Assembly: GCA_036362985.1 (NCBI GenBank)
Contig: JAYGXS010000008.1
Location: 15,351,100 to 15,415,099, forward strand
Reading direction: 5' to 3'
Length of the DNA: 64,000 nucleotides
Source of the DNA: Ligula intestinalis
Taxonomy: Eukaryota; Platyhelminthes; Cestoda; Diphyllobothriidea; Diphyllobothriidae
Part shown: piece after piece, positions 9,624 through 20,333 of the stretch
Position numbering within the stretch: position 1 is the first letter of the stretch
Layout of the letters: every line of letters starts with the position of its first letter
Translations under genes and position numbers: made by a program
Notes under the pieces: generated by a model
Told to the model about the DNA's origin: nothing
Seen by the model: the letters and a program-made list of their open reading frames with translations, nothing else
Database searches by the model: none

Positions 9624-10096
9624 TGTACCTCCTTCCGTAGGTATTCGTTTCGTCCCGCTCCCCTCCATTCAACAGTACCATAACAATCTTTTTCCTTCTT
9701 TAACACTATACACATTAGCTTGTCGTTATACCCCTTGGCATTATCGTTAATCTTAATTACTTGACATTTTATATTAGTTAACACCATACTGTCTATCTTA
9801 TACTTGATTGTTCCCCATTTTGGTAGTTGCGCCCCCTTTTTGTTTCTGTTAAACCCCTTTTATTCGTTTAAATGCCCTATACTGGTCCCGCGAAGATTGA
9901 TATTATCTCACTGTCTCGGACTTGGAAACTTTGTGTGTAAGAGTACTATTTATGTTTTTCCTAATCTCCAATTATAGAACCGTACTCGACTTACCGATAC
10001 CGTTATCGCTTAAAGCACCACGCGTATACTCAAGTTAACAAGTAAGAACCAGGCCGGCCTTACGCATCTGGTTTATTATAGAATCCCAATTCTACA
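9624..10096 (+). repeat. BEL/Pao 3' LTR
   Basis: It is 473 bp, the partner of the LTR at 4035-4507, and is followed directly by the CATTC target duplication. Open frames on its minus strand are shadows of the non-coding LTR. Confidence 0.95.
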
Positions 10097-10244
10097 CATT
10101 CCTTTAGAACAAAACAATTTTATTTAATTATAATGTTAAGAAATTATATTTTCAAAATGATTTCCATTATTTGCAATTCATAATTCGATGCACCTTGCTA
10201 AATTCTGGTGAACTCGATTGAATAGGTGTACATTGCCGTCGATT

Positions 10245-11122
10245 TCAGCACACTGACTGATAATGCGTTCTCTCAAGTAGTTTAGATTTACAAACTTCAT
10301 TGAGTAAAATTTCCCTTTTAACATGCCCCCAGAAAAAGAAATCAAGGGGAGGAAGGTCTGGTAAACGAGGGGACCACTCCAAATGACCTCTTCTTCCAAT
10401 CCAGTGAAGAAAATTGCCATTCAGCCAATCTCTAACATTTTTAGCAAAATGGGCAGGGGCTCTATCATGTTGAAACCAGTTCGCAAGTTTCTCGCATAGG
10501 CGCTCAATTTGAGGCATTTATTTGTCTCTCAGCATGTTCAAATAAGTCTCACCGGTTACATGTTCATCAAAGAAAAAGGGTCCTAGCACATGAGCTTTCC
10601 ACAAACCACGCCACACCATCACCTTTTGGCAGCCTTGTTGTTTGGGTGGATCCATCTAATGTGGATTGTCTGGAGACCAGCATCGAAGATTCTATCTGTT
10701 GACCTCACCATTAACATAAAACAAAGCTTGATCACTGAACAGCAAAAGGTCTTGAGTAAAATTGATATCTTCATCCAATTTATCTGAAAACCATTCGCAC
10801 ATCTGCATTCGTCTATCGGGGTCGTCTTCACTTGAGTGATGCAATATCTGTAATTTGTACGGACGGAACTTCTGCTCTACCAGGGTTTTGTGGATAGTTG
10901 ACCTTGGAACACCCAAATTCATGGATGTCTGACGAAGTGATTTCTTTGGGCTTGCAGCAATCTTGGCCATGACAACCTCTTTCGTTTTGTCTGAAGTCTT
11001 TGGTCGCCCGGAACGGGATTTGTCCAAGACACTGCCTGTTTCTTTCAACTTCGTGATCAATTTCCTTCTCGTTCACTTAAGAGTACCAACTCGATTTTTT
11101 CTTCGTTAGACAGATCCATCAT
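10245..11122 (-). pseudogene. mariner transposase, inactivated
   Basis: The transposase cuts and rejoins the element ends. Reading the minus strand from about 11,122: MMDLSNEEKIELVLL, then an internal deletion and frameshift at about 11,060. It continues with KLKETGSVLDKSRSGRPK (between the two helix-turn-helix parts), LGVPRSTIHK (second HTH), and catalytic aspartate 1 in FSDQ (10,731-10,733). The expected VNR is followed by a stop. After that come QHDRAPAHF with aspartate 2 (10,464-10,466), WIGRRG, and PLDFFFWG with aspartate 3 (10,341-10,343). Forty residues separate the last two aspartates, one fewer than the DD41D (rosa-like) group this sequence resembles. Three in-frame stops and the deletion make it non-functional. 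Confidence 0.88.
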
Positions 11123-11569
11123 TTGATCTGGGGAGGAAAAATTGTTATGACCCGCACCGGTACTAGACGAACGCCGAACTACCCGCTTCGTTCCGACGCA
11201 CATGGAGAGAGAACAACAGAAGTCCGGTCGCTCGAACAGCGTGTATTGAGACACAGAGCACGTGAGAGCAAGCAGAGCGAGTCAGCAAGTCAGAATGCAA
11301 GAGTTCAAGTCAGTCACAAAAAAAGGCTCCAGGTTATTTATTCAGTGCGCATAGCGAGGAGGCGTCAGTATTCACGGTAAAATCAGATAGGACGGAAAAT
11401 CGATAATTATTGACGCGTTGTCAAGCCTTGGCGTGGGACTTTGCGCTGCAGCTGCGCTGAAAGCCTAAGCGTTGTCGACAAATTATGGGACTCTGCCATC
11501 CCAAAAAAATAAAATAAAGAAATAAAATATTAAAATTCCTATGCACTCAGACTTTGTGGACACCCTGTA

Positions 11570-12060
11570 TAAAGGACGTGTCTGAATTCGTTAAAATGGC
11601 ACTTCAGGGAATAAAAAATAAAATTGGCACATAAACCAGCGACTATGTTACCGCTCCAGCTTGTAGACCCTAAGGATAGGGTTGGCTATTTCGATAAGAA
11701 AGTTGTTTATAAGATCTCATATGAAGCGTGTCATACCGGATACGGTGGCCAAAAAGGAAGGTTCGTCGCTGGACGCATTCACGAAAACCAACTTGCACTG
11801 AAAATGTATGACCATTTATCCGAATTGGCTATGCATAGCCTTTATACACGACGCACCTTCGCATGGGATAAGACACGCATCGACTGAGTTTTCCACTCCT
11901 AAAAAGGGCAGAGATTCCTCGAGGCCATGCTTTCGGATGATTTATACATTTACCAACACATAGCGTTAGATGGAATTTATAAACATCTCAAAGAAATATG
12001 GAAGAGACGAGGGCCGCACAATACATTATGACAGAAGCCAAAAGTGCCAATTAGCCCCCT
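11570..12060 (+). pseudogene. PLE fragment B, right half: GIY-YIG domain
   Basis: Coding sense resumes exactly at the mariner boundary with IKDVSEFVKMALQG. AHKPATML and KDRVGYFDKKVVYKIS follow, then a degenerate YIG-like block (GYGGQKGRFVAGRIHENQ), a helix around LSELAMHSL and FAWDKTRI. After a stop at 11,887 the C-terminal part (FLEAMLSDD ... YQHIALDG) can be followed to about 12,060. The closest relative in the window is the fragment at 19.6 kb, which shares the KDRVGY and YKIS blocks. This subfamily lacks the C-terminal tail seen in fragments A and C. Confidence 0.7.
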
Positions 12061-13775
12061 CATCATATGACAGTTTATTTCCCACGGTTAAGAGTTCAGT
12101 TGTTCGTTGCACATTCTCATTAGTCCAAAGACGAGCTAGGGAACCCGTCTGGAAAATTCACTGATTGAATTTACCTTTTATCCCAAAGAACATATTTTAT
12201 TCAAAAGGAATAGGGTCTCAGATCTGACGTTTCAGTAGGTAGAAATCAAAATATCATTATAATTTTGGAGTAGTTTCTCACCAATAAGGCAGATTAAATA
12301 CTTTGCAAAAGAGTGATTGTCCTTGCTTTACGACACTAGACAACCGCCTCTCATCTTACTTCGAAGAATCAGTGATGTGCAGCTAGCTTTGTTTGTGATC
12401 CTAGATCACTCTTACGACAGCCCAGGTGCATGACATGGCGGAGGAAAGAGCTGATATGGTGGCTTGCAGGCTAGGTGGGGATCTGTTCTGCGCACAGTGG
12501 CCTCGCGCTCACATAATTGGAAAAAAAGATAACGCACGTTTGTTCTTTCTTCGCTGCAGTTATTGAGAACTCGTTCTTACTGCTTGTGGTAATGTAAGTT
12601 ACGTAGATACAACTAGCAGTCTGACGGCATTTTGATGAATAACTCGAGAGTATCTCCTTTGAGACGAATAACGCTGAACAAAGTAATTATATCCAATCCC
12701 GGATATGAGTGAAGCAACAATTAAAAATCCATTATGTAAATTAATGAACAGGGCAAATGCGTGCGAGGGCATGGAAGAGCTGAAAGCCCGACATCTGTTT
12801 CATGCTGAGATAGAATATCGGCAAAACACTCATGGGAGCTTTTGGTTTTCAGTGCATCGATTAACTAAAACGCTCCTGCACATTAAAAAATGACTTTATC
12901 ACTGAAATAGCTTCTAGGCACTTTTGTGATTGTAAAATTTAATTCGCAGTCACGGACACAGTATAGTTTTATTTGGTAGATTAAATTTATTACACTTTAC
13001 TGAGGTTGGGCTTTAGGGATGTAGGTGTGTTATCTGAAATTTATAATTATGGCTGGAGTTTTGAAGGCGAGTTTTATATGCGTAAGTCCCCTACGAGTAA
13101 AGTTTACTGGCTTGTGTCAATAGGGAAACGTATGATGCTTTTTCACCAGAATTCGTTAGCCAGTACATTTGCGTGGTATGCGTGCAGTCGGCGTTAGTAG
13201 GCAAAGTAAGTATTCGGCATCGAATTCGGAGCTAATATTAAGTGTTACATATAAGAGTAATTAATTGCAGTCCATTGCCAGGATGGGCAGTGCACCAAAT
13301 GTTCAGATATAGAGGACAGATTTCTATCGTTAGTGGCTAAATCAGATTTATACATTTTCTTGTATTCTGCAGCAGTTATTGTACTTTCAAGCATACTACA
13401 GGAAAAACAAGTACGCTTCTCAAATGCCTGTGAGTATAAAATTAAATTTCATTAATTATACGGGATGAACTGTAAAGAGACACGCACTACATTGAAAAAT
13501 GCCACGGATATAGTCAGTAATGCTACAAGAATAACAAGTCATTGGACCGAGCATCAAGAGGGCATGGATTGACTGCTCGTATACTACGCACCAATATATT
13601 GATCCAGAGGGCACAGACTAAACAGCGTCAAAAAACAAACCATGCCTATTTTCGACCACTATGTTCTAAGAAAAAACTTCCAGTGTTTAGTCTGGAGGCT
13701 GGGAACCTAACATTAACAAAGTCACACGCGATACGGACAGTTTCTGTCAATTCTTTGCTTAACTGCTTGTACTTC
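12061..13775. other. 1.7 kb with no recognisable gene
   Basis: The sequence is AT-rich with frequent stops. The longest open frames are about 60-90 codons and show no motif. I see no repeats shared with other parts of the window. Confidence 0.4.
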
Positions 13776-13778
13776 AGA

Positions 13779-13861
13779 GGCGTAGAAGGCCATAGTGTCA
13801 GGAAGAATTTACTAAGGTAGGAACAAGCGTAGTATGTAAGCAATAGGAAAGTGACTTCCAG
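13779..13861 (+). repeat. 83-bp direct repeat, left copy
   Basis: It runs from AGGCGTAGAAGGCC to GAAAGTGACTTCCAG and is repeated at 15,187-15,270 with only a few mismatches. The two copies bracket about 1.33 kb that holds two local tandem repeats and no gene. Confidence 0.85.
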
Positions 13862-14332
13862 ACGAGTGCAGGCCAGCCATGAATGAGCCGGAGTCCAGAG
13901 AGTCTGCAACCCAACAGTGAGTCGTCGGCTCTGGAAGTGACTGAACATTAAAAACTCCCTCTACACTGGCCTTGCGAAGTGGGTGGCCAGTGAGCCAGAC
14001 AGAGAATGACCTTGGCACTGCCGGCGGGTACGCAATGGCGCACACGAAAGCCAGACATGTGGGACATGCAGTTGTTAGAGTAAATGGTCGCTACAATACT
14101 CCCCCTCCCAGGAGAACGGAGTTCAAAAATGTTAATGGGAGGAAAATGTGGTTATGTTAAGGGTAGAGTACAAATTGGTAACAGTCTCAAAAATTCGTAG
14201 CAAATAGGATCAATTTAGAAATATGGAGTATAAATAATAATATAGCAAAGTTGTGGATAGATACATGTGTAGCAAAGGGTTACTACGTAACGAAAAAAAT
14301 GTTTATCGATTGTGTAATGTTTACTATGTATG

Positions 14333-14580
14333 CCAGTAAGTCGGCCGGTTGGAAGGATAAAATTGTGTTGAAATGATTGCTTAATGAGTGCCAGTAAGTC
14401 GGTAAGTTGGTAGGAGGAGAGTGTGTATCGACAACGAAATCCAGTAAGTCAGCGCGTTGGTGGGAGGAAAGAATGTCCTTGAATAATTCCCTCACCATAT
14501 ACCAGTAAGTCGGCATGTAGGTATGAGGAAAGGGCATCCTATCAACGTATACCAGTAAGTTGGAACGTTGGTAGGCGAAA
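14333..14580 (+). repeat. Degenerate tandem repeat, five units of 50-61 bp
   Basis: The motif CCAGTAAGT plus a GTTGGTAGGAGGAAAG-like block begins at 14,333, 14,391, 14,441, 14,502 and 14,552. The conserved half is about 30 bp and the rest of each unit is variable. It is a minisatellite, not coding. Confidence 0.8.
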
Positions 14581-14949
14581 GTGAGTGTTTTTAAACAAAA
14601 GGTATCCCAGTGAGAACTACGTTAGAAGAATTTGTCAATGAAGTAGACGCGCTGTCGTCCAGACACAGAATTGAGAAAGAGCTAAATGTCTAAACTTTAA
14701 AAATGCAGTGATGAGTACACAATTGAATGTTGAATGAATTAGTAAGAAGAGAATACTCACGGATGATGGGGTGGAAATGGTTGAGGGTCTCCAATTTGCT
14801 TCACGATAGGTTGTCGATAACTGCATCCTCCATGTAGTTGTCAGAAAATAGTACACAGGAAGCTGAAGCTGAAGTCAAAGGAGGGCTGAGGATATTTAAT
14901 TGAAGGCGTGATGCAGAAAATCGGGTCAGCATTATGAGATAGAGAGGCG

Positions 14950-15012
14950 TCGAGTCGACAGTGTAAAGTAAAGTGGACGTCGGAATCGACAGTGTAGAGT
15001 TAAGTGGAGTGA
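14950..15012 (+). repeat. Two-copy 31-bp tandem duplication
   Basis: CGACAGTGTA ... AAGTGGA occurs at 14,956 and again at 14,987, with small differences. It is non-coding. Confidence 0.6.
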
Positions 15013-15186
15013 ACGTTGGAGTCAAGTGTATAACCTAGAAGCGTCGGGGTCGTTTTTATAGGTTGAAGAAACGTGGAATGTGGAGTTAATTTAACCTTAG
15101 GGTCAACAATGTGGGATACGATGTGGTCCGGCCAGATAATAGGCGATCGAAAGTATCCCAATATTTATAAGCTAGTGAATAGGAAA

Positions 15187-15270
15187 AGGCGTGGAAGGCC
15201 ATAGTGTCAGGAAGAATTTACTAAGGTAGGAACAAGCGTAATATGTAAGCAATAGGAAAGTGACTACCAG
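15187..15270 (+). repeat. 83-bp direct repeat, right copy
   Basis: This is the partner of 13,779-13,861. The sequence after it (AAAAAAGGCGGAATAA) differs from what follows the left copy. Confidence 0.85.
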
Positions 15271-17035
15271 TAAAAAAGGCGGAATAATAATCCCTTCCAG
15301 TACTGGAAAATTTTGTGCGAAGTGGATCAAATGGAACAAAAGCAAAGTTTAAGGAGTCGCATTTATTTTCTAAAACAAACAGTAATAGAAGTTTTAAAAA
15401 TAACATTTAGCTATTCTGTGAAGTTTTTTGTACAAAATGCAGTAACAAAAAAGTTTTGTCGCGTTTTGTTTAAACCTCACCACTGACCTTGCACATAACC
15501 AAACCTTGGCATACATGTAAGCGCGAAGAGGAATTAAAGAAGACCTTCTTTTATGTCAGTCAGGTAGAAATTCACTTCTTTTAAACAGCAGGATCCGATC
15601 AAGGGTTTTTTTAAACGGAACAGACAGAAGAATACTAAGTATTTCAAAAATGGTCATATATGTGGCCTGTTTTTTCTGCATTCGCACACTTCTAACGAAT
15701 CTTGGAATAGATCTCCTTAAGCAAAAAATAATCCGTTATCAAAAAAGGTATGTTCTTTCATCTCTAGTCAAATTTAATCGTTTTTCTTCAGATAAATTAA
15801 GGAAATTGTCAAAAGTCCCCAATTTCCTTGTGAGATTACCTTGGAAAAAGTTAATATACGCAGAAGTTCGTCAGCTGTATATCCAACAAAAGCACTTTTT
15901 AAGAGGTTACCTATTATGGAAACTTTTTTGATTAATCTTATGAATAACAATATGCATGGTATCTAGCAGACATGTTGGATGCTCGAAAATGTGGTTTGCT
16001 GTTTTGAAGCATTTCCACATATGACCAACATGGCCATTTGCATAGGAAACTATATCCAAAAGCTCGCTGTTTCGGTAAATGCTGTTTAGTTATATGTTAT
16101 TTTAACCGGTGTGATGTAAACGTCGAACAGACAGGCAATTAGTTAACTTATCAATGAATACACCAAAAACTAACGAAATGAAGAGAGACTTTATTCCACG
16201 ATATTCAATAACTGCGTCTCCACTCATTACCAAATGTACAAAATATTTTGACTTAAGGCAAGTTCTTTTTTTAAAGAAAGTGGTTGCTTTTCGTTTCATA
16301 CTTAACAAACTATTTAAGTTTATTGTTCTAACTTATAGCTATTTTTGACGTCTCCACAAGCTGAGAATCATCGAAAATGTTTATTTTTCTTAACAAACAC
16401 TAAGTACTTCTGATAGTACTTTTAAGCGCTTAATATGCCTAATGCTGCTCATTACTATTCATAAGTTTTTGTAAATGCGTTCCCGCTGGTATGGGAGAAA
16501 AAATCAAACATTTACAAATTAACGAAAGGTGCTTGCAGGACTAGCAGAACTGTAAGCTACAGTAAAGCGCATACTCCTCAAAATATTTGGGATTCCAATG
16601 CCGATGATAAACAACGGAACCAACGTACTTGTGACTAAGTCTAATTCTAACAGCAGCATGTCACTAAAATACGAACACAGTGAAGATGCCGATTGAAACA
16701 GTGTAACCTTCCTGAAAAACGCAACAGAGTTGTCATTCCCATACTGCGTACTGAGACATTGAACAGGAGGATCAGTCACGTGGGAAGGACCGGGCCCAGC
16801 AACAACTGTGATGATAGCGAACATAATTGTCACGCAATTATCAGGCCTGCATTCGGCACGGACAACGAAATTAGGGTAATTATCTCGAGAACTTTCGGTA
16901 ATTGACTAGAAATCAAACCGGTAAGCCACCACTGCATCAATTACGACCCCCAAGCGGCGGTTACAGGAGCTGATAATTATAGTACACATGCAGATGACCG
17001 CTACGAACTATGAGTGCCGTGCACTTCGTGCATGT
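15271..17035. other. 1.7 kb with no recognisable gene
   Basis: The sequence is AT-rich, with T runs and open frames under 105 codons that carry no motif. It may include decayed PLE sequence towards its right end, but I cannot show it. Confidence 0.35.
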
Positions 17036-17168
17036 ATGACCCCGATCTGCGCATGTCCAACACTATCCTATAATTATCTGTGAATAAGGATCCTCGACAG
17101 ATACCGAAAGGTCAGGAAAATAAAATTCTGGTTTCAGTGATCGCATCTTCTTCTTCTTCTTCTGAAAC
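17036..17168 (+). repeat. Degenerate PLE 3' tail
   Basis: The order of the family tail is kept: CTATCCTATAATTATCTG, then CCGAAAGGTCAGGAAAATAAAA, GTGATCGCATC and a (TTC)n end. The CTGATGA core is lost. Confidence 0.55.
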
Positions 17169-18770
17169 TTAACCACGTAGTAAACATACACAGACTCATT
17201 CAGATCCGCTGGAATAAACAACTGCGTGGTAAGTAGTCATTCCAAGGAATTTCTTTATTTAGGATATGCTGAAGCCATTAACTAACTCTTAAATGTGTGA
17301 TATACATGGACATACCGATCCCGTTCGATACGCGGGGCAACGCTGACGCGTGTCTTATGGTGGTGCTGAGAAGCGTGTCTTGCTTACTTCAAACGGAGCT
17401 GAATTCAGTGGCTCGGGCAATGTGTGGGTGTACGTGGAATTGGGTTTGGCAGGGCCACTTACACAGCTAGTAAACACTAGCAACAAAACCATTTGTAGAT
17501 TAACTCAAACAGGAAAACCCATTGACGTGGAAAATGACTGCCCACGTCCACTGCGCCTGCGGCCTGAGAGTATTTCAAAATCACAGGCCTCTTGAGAAAT
17601 TCGAGCAAACAATGCACACAGGAAGGGCATTTGTTTTCTGGTTGCAATCTTGGTCCTCATTCGACCAAAAACCGAATAGTCTGGACAACTCATTATAGGT
17701 AAGAGTTAATGCAATATATAGTAGACTATCCTACAAGTTATATTTTTGCCATCTAGCCACTAAGCCACAGGCATCCACAATTAACACATAGATCACTGCT
17801 GTGAGGTAGACTGCTGGTGTTATATTTACGGGTGGACGATTATGACACACGTACGAACGGATACATCATGCCTAGATTAAGTAACATACAATTAACCAGT
17901 CGTTGAGCAGTGCGAGCGTATCCGGCGGACTACTTCCTGAACAGTTTATGTGAATTGTTTGGTGAGTGAAATTTCAGGATATCCCTCTATCATCAGTGGA
18001 TAATTTCAGTGTTTACCGCTTTCAACCCACTCCGCCTTTCACGTGATTGTGGGTTCAGTTTAATTCCTGTATGAGGCTAGGTTAATTGGAACATCATCCT
18101 GAATTGGTGAGAGTTATCCTTATTGATAATGAAGGGTTACCCTCGCACTAATTATTTCGCCATTGGATATATTTGCCATCAACGCAAATAACCTTGCTAA
18201 GGCTATGCCTTACTTCAGTAAATGAGGATCTCCCTTGCGTAAAAGATGCCTCACAAGCCATTAGCGTTCCTTGCACCATGTTTAGGGCAACGCAAAGTCA
18301 TTGGCTGTTGTGACAATAAAAATGGCACGATTGGCTTATTTGCAAGTGGTGTATATGCTAAAAATCGAATGAACTACAGTTTAAGATTAAAAATGCAGCT
18401 GTTTACCAAATCTGGACAAACATCTCTAGCGGGTTCTTATAGGACCCGATCCAGGATGTCAAATCCGCTAAACCATATAGTACAACAAGCTCGTGCAATC
18501 AAGTGTCCTCTCTGTCCCACCGATCGGACAATAAAGGCGTGAAGGCAACCCCCTGATCAAGGTGACGTTAACAAATTCGTTTATTTTGATTTGCACAATG
18601 TGAGTTTAAGAGCCGAACGAAAAAAAGTGCATGGGTTTCAGTTGATTCGGTGGAATTGCATATCCCTTACTTCCAGCAGATTTTGTGTTAACATGCCACA
18701 TAAACGGAATCAGGTCAAAATTCTTCAAAGACAGATCAGAGAGTAGAAGCAAGTATGCGTACCCCAGAAT
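17169..18770. other. 1.6 kb with no recognisable gene
   Basis: No frame longer than about 100 codons and no motif or repeat was recognised. Confidence 0.4.
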
Positions 18771-18774
18771 CTTG

Positions 18775-18870
18775 TTGTAAAGAAGAAGAAGACGCGATCT
18801 CTGGAACAGCACTTTTATTCTTCCGAGTTTTTGGCTCCACACGAGAAGACATCGTCAGAGAAAGTGAGAA
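18775..18870 (-). repeat. PLE 3' tail, minus strand
   Basis: Read on the minus strand it gives CTGACGATGTC, a stem-loop region, AAAAACTCGGAAGAATAAAAG, CCAGAGATCGCG and a (TTC)n end. This is the tail of the PLE fragment at 18.89-19.33 kb and uses the CTGACGATG variant of the hammerhead-like core. Confidence 0.6.
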
Positions 18871-18885
18871 AGCAGCAAACGTTAG

Positions 18886-19330
18886 CTACACGTAAATGGG
18901 GCCGGGAGGGGGTGGAAATTGTGATTCTCCCATAACCACGCCACGCCATCGTATCTTGTCTCCTCTGCGCGCGTCCCTGGAGTTATGGGGGGTGACCTTG
19001 ACGTGGCAGCTCGCATGCTTGGACAGGAAGTGGGCCATGGTCTCGGGTCGCGAGCATGGATAGCAAAATAACAAGCCGGCATATCCGCATGCCTGTTGAT
19101 GGAGTAAGATTCTGATACCCAGGCCTCCAGTCATTCTCGCTCTGTCTTATTGGCGGCGCGTGTCATTATCCATGTGCCCGAGAAGTCGAATTCGTGACCT
19201 TCTTCTAGAATATGGGTAGCGATCTGTGACAATTGGTCACCTCCCCGTAGTGCCAGTTTGTGGTCCGTTATTTGCGAGCTAAGTCGTCGCCCGGTCTGCC
19301 CTGTACAATGGCAAGAACAGTCGCGACATG
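18886..19330 (-). pseudogene. PLE fragment, GIY-YIG C-terminus, minus strand
   Basis: Reading leftwards from 19,330 on the minus strand gives GQTGRRLSSQITDHKLALRGG, then QIATHILEEGHEFDF, ERE, LEAWVSESYSINRH and a diverged tail to about 18,886. The order matches the nuclease of the element at 45.4-46.5 kb (GQTGRRLETL, EAWRSNPASINRH). One stop interrupts it just before LEAW. It is 5' truncated and lacks the RT. Confidence 0.7.
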
Positions 19331-19599
19331 GTCAACCAGTTAGCATACGCTTACTGGTTGGTGTATTTTTAAGGCTTCCTTTATTCAACATTAATTTTAG
19401 CACTTTATATATGGTGATTTTCGTTAAGTTTAGGCTTTTCTTTGTATTATCCGTGGATACCTTGTGCTTTTTACAACTTTGAATGGTTTGCCTGTCAATA
19501 TATATTCTGTGCTATGCATGCATGGGGACCTGTAAAATAAGATGTTTATTACATTAATCGTCATCAGTCGTTTCAGCGCGACACAAGTCCCTTTCCCTT

Positions 19600-19970
19600 C
19601 AGTATGCTTTCATCTATTATCAAGATATCTCCGAAAAGCGCACAAACCAATAACTACACTGCGAAATCAACTTGTACAAACCAAGGATAGGGTTGGCTAT
19701 TCGGACAGAAAAGAAGTCGCTTACAAGATTTCTTGGGGCGGCTGCAATGCAGTGTATTGTGGGCAGATAGGAAAATCAGGCTCTTCACGCTTACACGAAC
19801 ACCAACTAGGAGTAAAGAGGTGAGACCATCGGTCCCAAGTTGCTATGCACACACTAAAAATTGGATATAAATTTGCATGGGACCAAACTCGCATTGTTGG
19901 CTCGACGCTTGACGGCAATTTCGAGTTTCTCTTCGTTTTTTGCCTCATGATTTCATCCTTTGTGCTCTAA
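19600..19970 (+). pseudogene. PLE fragment, GIY-YIG domain, plus strand
   Basis: KAHKPITTLRNQLVQTKDRVGYSD is followed by VAYKISWGGCNAVYCGQIGKSG and LHEHQLGVK, with a stop near 19,822, then continuing HTLKIGYKFAWDQTRI. It belongs to the same subfamily as fragment B (11.57-12.06 kb). The YIG motif is altered to YCGQ. It is truncated on both sides. Confidence 0.65.
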
Positions 19971-19993
19971 CTGCGACGTCATCATCTGCCTAG

Positions 19994-20333
19994 TGGGATA
20001 AAAGAGGCCAACGAAAAACTTTACGCACTAAAGCTCATCCAGATGTGAAGACAACGGTTTGTGGATCCCTTGTCATAGGTGTCCCTTGACCCACTTGTGA
20101 TCCGCTGAGGTATATCATTAAGCAGTATGAGGTGCAATCTTCAGTCATAACGTATAATGCTGGCCATACTTAACGTTATGACTGAAGATTGCACCTCATA
20201 GTGCTTAATGATATACCTCAGCGGATCACGAATGGGTCAAGGGACACCGATGGCAGGAGATCCACGAACCGTCGTCTTCACGTCTGGATGGGCTTTAGTG
20301 TGTAAAGTGTTTCGTTGGCCTCTTTTATCCCAC
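19994..20333. mobile_element. Fold-back (MITE-like) element with about 160-bp arms
   Basis: The left arm is 19,994-20,153, the spacer is 19 bp (20,154-20,172) and the right arm is 20,173-20,333. The arms are inverted copies with roughly nine in ten bases matching by eye; the central 50 bp of stem are almost perfect. There is no coding capacity. The ends read GTGGGATAAAAGAGG. A clear target duplication was not found. It starts about 25 bp after the PLE fragment. Confidence 0.8.

Larger units (their letters stand above)
4035..10096 (+). mobile_element. BEL/Pao LTR retrotransposon, structurally complete
   Basis: This 6,062-bp element has two 473-bp LTRs that start TGTACC and end TTCTACA (TG...CA). 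The 5-bp target duplication is perfect: CATTC at 4030-4034 and at 10,097-10,101. Internal order is gag with CCHC-type fingers, aspartic protease, reverse transcriptase, RNase H and integrase, the BEL/Pao arrangement with integrase last. The RT box is YVDD. The two LTRs differ at about 11 positions counted by eye (roughly 2.3%), so insertion was fairly recent. Stops and frameshifts in gag, protease and RT mean this copy cannot act on its own. It is inserted in the same orientation as the surrounding PLE. Confidence 0.95.
3991..11567 (-). mobile_element. mariner-family DNA transposon, split by a BEL/Pao element
   Basis: The ends are inverted repeats of about 20 bp: CAGGATGTCCACGAAGTCTG at 3991-4010 and the complement of CAGGGTGTCCACAAAGTCTG at 11,548-11,567, with two mismatches. 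TA dinucleotides flank both ends (3989-3990 and 11,568-11,569), as expected for Tc1/mariner insertion. Removing the BEL element and one copy of its 5-bp duplication leaves about 1.5 kb, a normal mariner size. The transposase is on the minus strand and the BEL sits in its 3' untranslated part. The element lies inside a PLE coding region. Confidence 0.9.

Noticed and set aside
9401..9787. Minus-strand frames over the BEL 3' end and LTR (and 3850-4198 at the 5' LTR)
   Set aside because: They are antisense to integrase and LTR sequence and recur only because the LTR is repeated.
14333..14580. Regularly spaced repeat resembling a CRISPR array
   Set aside because: The units are degenerate, spacing varies from 50 to 61 bp, there are no cas genes, and the genome is eukaryotic. 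It is a minisatellite.
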